Positions 6,950 through 7,922 of a DNA stretch of 7,922 nucleotides are shown one piece after another (position 1 is the first letter of the stretch; the number at the start of each line of letters is the position of its first letter). The notes beneath the pieces are model-generated. The model had not been told where the DNA came from, searched no databases, and worked only from the letters and a program-made list of their open reading frames with translations. Source of the stretch: Kiritimatiellales bacterium (GTDB taxonomy: Bacteria > Verrucomicrobiota > Kiritimatiellia > Kiritimatiellales > Pontiellaceae); contig JAUXGY010000073.1 of NCBI GenBank assembly GCA_030621805.1, positions 1 through 7,922 on the forward strand, written 5' to 3'. A program made the position numbers and the translations under genes.

Positions 6950-6983
6950 TATACTCTCCCTGCCTCCTCTTTATCGAGAGGCA
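6950..6983 (+). promoter_or_regulatory. Possible -10 element and leader hairpin of the hydrolase gene
   Basis: TATACT at 6950-6955 is a good -10 hexamer (5/6), but I see no convincing -35 at 15-18 bases upstream. Just downstream TGCCTC (6961-6966) can pair with GAGGCA (6978-6983). A competing pairing is CCTCT (6966-6970) with AGAGG (6977-6981). If transcription starts near 6962 the hairpin would sit at the transcript's 5' end. Confidence 0.25.
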
Positions 6984-7010
6984 TTCCATAACCGATGAAC
7001 AAATAGGTCC

Positions 7011-7016
7011 AGAGGA
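7011..7016 (+). promoter_or_regulatory. Ribosome binding site of the hydrolase gene
   Basis: AGAGGA lies eight bases before the ATG at 7025 and supports the start that includes the signal peptide. Confidence 0.65.
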
Positions 7017-7024
7017 AAAACAAC

Positions 7025-7870
7025 ATGCGCCCCACCACCGGATTCATCATGCTAGCCCTTTTCATCTCATCCATCGCCCATGCGGGGTTGAACAATTTAT
7101 TCTACCACCCGGACAGCAAAACGTATGCAACGCCCAAGGATGATGGCTATGCATTCGAGGAGGTGACGTTTTCCAGCAAGGATAAAACCGAGCTATCGGG
7201 TTGGTTCATCCCCGCCAAGGGAAAGGTGCTCGGGACGGTAATTCATTTCCATGGCAACGCCCAGAACATGAGCGCGCACTATGCCTACGTCTCCTGGCTG
7301 CCGGCCAGCGGGTTCAATCTATTTGTCTTCGACTACCGGGGCTACGGAAAATCCAAGGGCAAGCTTTCCCGCAAGGGTGTATACGAGGATTCCGTTGCGG
7401 CGGTTGAATACATTAAGGCGCGGGCCGACATCGATCCAAGCAAGATTATCCTCTTCGGGCAGAGCCTCGGCGGGGCCAACGCCATCGCCGTGGCGGGCGA
7501 GAACCCGTTTGAGGGCATCGTCGGGGTGGTCTCCGAATCCGCGTTCTCATCCTACAAAAGCGTCGCCACTGATCATGCGGGGCTTTTCAAGCCGCTCGCC
7601 CCTCTCTTTATCGGAAACCAGTTTAGCCCAAAAAAATCGGTAAAAAAGATAACGCCGACGCCACTACTGATCATTCACGGCACCCGCGACTCGGTGGTTG
7701 CCTACAAACACGCCGAAAAACTATTCAAAAAAGCCAAGGCACCCAAACTGCTCTGGACGATCCAGGAGGGCCAACACATTGAGGCCTTCAGGGAGGAGCA
7801 CCGGAAGGAATACATCCCCAAGCTCCTGGCATTGTTCAAGATGTGGGTATCCGAAAAACCGAAAGCGTAG
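7025..7870 (+). CDS. Secreted alpha/beta hydrolase (S33/Bem46-like)
   Basis: A 281-residue alpha/beta-hydrolase-fold protein. Residues 1-20 form a probable Sec signal peptide: a short charged start, a hydrophobic core FIMLALFISSI, and an AHA cleavage site before G21. There is no lipobox Cys. The mature protein would act in the periplasm or outside the cell. After N-terminal strands comes the oxyanion-region motif HFHGNAQN (74-81), then DYRGYGKSKG (103-112). The nucleophile elbow is GQSLGG with Ser147. HGTRDSVV contains Asp222 and EGQHIEAF contains His251, so the full catalytic triad is present. The pattern is that of the serine aminopeptidase S33/Bem46/YfhR-like group, whose members include esterases and peptidases. 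The substrate cannot be told from the sequence. The gene stands alone, divergent from rpmE, and nothing nearby suggests a pathway. The start is fixed by the RBS and signal peptide. Confidence 0.88.
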   Translation: MRPTTGFIMLALFISSIAHAGLNNLFYHPDSKTYATPKDDGYAFEEVTFSSKDKTELSGWFIPAKGKVLGTVIHFHGNAQNMSAHYAYVSWLPASGFNLFVFDYRGYGKSKGKLSRKGVYEDSVAAVEYIKARADIDPSKIILFGQSLGGANAIAVAGENPFEGIVGVVSESAFSSYKSVATDHAGLFKPLAPLFIGNQFSPKKSVKKITPTPLLIIHGTRDSVVAYKHAEKLFKKAKAPKLLWTIQEGQHIEAFREEHRKEYIPKLLALFKMWVSEKPKA

Positions 7871-7922
7871 CCCCATCCGGTGCATTATTCTCCATAAAGC
7901 GATGAGCTGTAGAGGGGCAGAG

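Noticed and set aside
6756..6998. Small open frames on both strands in the rpmE/hydrolase intergenic region
   Set aside because: The translations are low-complexity, lack an RBS, overlap each other on opposite strands and match no family I recognise.
7871..7922. Tail of the window after the hydrolase stop
   Set aside because: In these 52 bases I see no terminator hairpin, start codon with RBS, or repeat.

Overview
The window carries five protein-coding genes from a Gram-negative-type bacterium. All use standard bacterial signals: Shine-Dalgarno (SD) sites, ATG starts and all three stop codons. Base composition is moderately GC-rich, with many C-ending codons. A tripartite RND metal pump implies an outer membrane. 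The long CusA type and the rpmE-prfA pairing made me think of the Planctomycetota-Verrucomicrobiota-Kiritimatiellota group or Bacteroidota, but nothing here fixes the phylum.

Left part (1-5194, + strand): two genes of a Cus/Czc-type heavy-metal efflux operon. The first is the periplasmic adaptor (CusB-like). It is cut by the window edge: its apparent start Met is the Met of a CxxCGM metal-binding motif whose cysteines lie upstream. The adaptor has a second heavy-metal-binding motif in its middle and two nearly identical Cys-rich YHS-like modules at its C-terminus. Its end overlaps the start of the inner-membrane RND pump (CusA-like, 1182 aa) by 11 bases. The pump probably exports Cu(I)/Ag(I): two of the three CusA methionines are conserved. 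An outer-membrane channel gene would be expected upstream, outside the window.

Middle (5195-6755, - strand): two translation genes converge on the pump operon. rpmE (ribosomal protein L31, zinc-binding form) is followed by a clear intrinsic terminator, then prfA (release factor 1). Between the terminator and prfA sits a palindrome made of four 12-base boxes, two direct and two inverted. A plausible prfA promoter lies inside it.

Right part (6756-7922): a 290-base divergent intergenic region between rpmE and the next gene holds promoter-like sequences and several small hairpins. It is followed by a + strand gene for an exported alpha/beta hydrolase with a complete Ser-Asp-His triad. The last 52 bases hold no recognisable feature.

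I found no wholly new system. The points most worth following are the duplicated metal-binding tail of the adaptor, the altered proton-relay and metal residues of the pump, and the four-box palindrome in front of prfA.
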